From JBBQIY01 sp964618405 (GTDB taxonomy: Bacteria > Verrucomicrobiota > Kiritimatiellia > RFP12 > UBA3636), in contig CAZUAY010000259.1 of the NCBI GenBank assembly GCA_964618405.1, positions 1 to 5,651 on the forward strand: a DNA stretch of 5,651 nucleotides. Reading direction: 5' to 3'. Below the pieces are notes generated by a model. It saw only the letters and a program-made list of their open reading frames with translations, made no database searches and had not been told where the DNA came from. Shown here piece by piece: positions 5,505 through 5,651 of the stretch. Position 1 is the first letter of the stretch, and every line of letters begins with the position of its first letter. The position numbers and the translations under genes are program-made.

Positions 5505-5651
5505 CTTCGGTTTCGTTTTGAGGTCTTTTGATTCAGTCTCTGAAAGTTGTATCAGCCGGAATTCCCATTTTAGTTATAAGGGATATAAGGGATAGTCGCG
5601 CCTCAACCGAAGCGCGCATCGCGATTCTAACCAACGACTACGTGGGTACTC
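5505..5651. other. Right-edge region without an identified gene
   Basis: No gene can be named. One + strand frame is open from after a stop at 5519-5521 to the window edge (about 43 codons, only a TTG at 5528 as start), ending RIAILTNDYVGT. On the - strand this would be the promoter region of the HTH gene, but I see only weak elements such as TGATACAAC. It also contains the 9-bp tandem duplication at 5576-5593 and a short dyad TAGTCG (5593-5598) / CGACTA (5635-5640). Confidence 0.45.
5576..5593. repeat. Two perfect tandem copies of a 9-bp unit
   Basis: ATAAGGGAT occurs twice back to back (5576-5584 and 5585-5593). It lies about 70-90 bp upstream of the possible ATG 5504 of the HTH gene, where a direct-repeat binding site would be plausible. 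In the open + strand frame it encodes Ile-Arg-Asp twice. Confidence 0.5.

Noticed and set aside
5585..5651. Palindromic GC-rich sequence near the right edge considered as an integron attC or other recombination site
   Set aside because: No core-site consensus pair is present, and the short stems (CGCGC/GCGCG, TAGTCG/CGACTA) are imperfectly nested and could be chance.
1..5651. Mobile element, CRISPR array, tRNA or rRNA
   Set aside because: No transposase, terminal inverted repeats, regularly spaced repeats or recognisable RNA gene structure was seen; the window looks like ordinary chromosome.

Overview
This is a bacterial chromosomal window of near-balanced base composition carrying six recognisable genes: five on the + strand and one small gene on the - strand near the right edge. 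The gene mix suggests an environmental, plant- or algal-polysaccharide-using Gram-negative bacterium. It includes a CE15 glucuronoyl-esterase-like hydrolase, a beta-lactamase-fold serine hydrolase, QueA, a small FMN-binding protein like that of Desulfovibrio, and a short helix-turn-helix protein. My best guess is Verrucomicrobiota (Opitutae-like), but this is inference from family memory only, with no rRNA or other decisive marker present.

Layout. Positions 1-97 are a non-coding edge with a possible promoter. A CE15-type alpha/beta hydrolase (98-1297; possible start at 155) is followed after 53 bp by a formate/nitrite-family channel of NirC type (1351-2145), which has a clear ribosome binding site. 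A 163 bp gap holds a good sigma70-like promoter with an extended -10, then a serine hydrolase of the class C beta-lactamase / family VIII esterase type (2309-3397) with a strong Shine-Dalgarno sequence. A 132 bp gap holds a weak hairpin and another promoter, then queA (3530-4579). A 177 bp gap contains three inverted repeats, then a compact flavin-binding protein (4757-5128). A hairpin with a T-rich tract on the - strand separates it from the convergent HTH gene (5153-5446). The last 200 bp hold no identified gene, but show an apparent frameshifted N-terminal extension of the HTH gene, a 9-bp tandem duplication, and an open frame running off the edge.

How the genes fit together. I see no single pathway. 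QueA acts in queuosine tRNA modification, NirC moves small monovalent anions across the inner membrane, and the two hydrolases look like separate esterases without secretion signals. The genes appear to be mostly independently transcribed single units. There is no convincing mobile element, CRISPR array or RNA gene. Points worth a second look are the possible frameshift ahead of the HTH gene, the unusual active-site context and apparent cytoplasmic location of the CE15 protein, and the C-terminal Trp of the flavoprotein.
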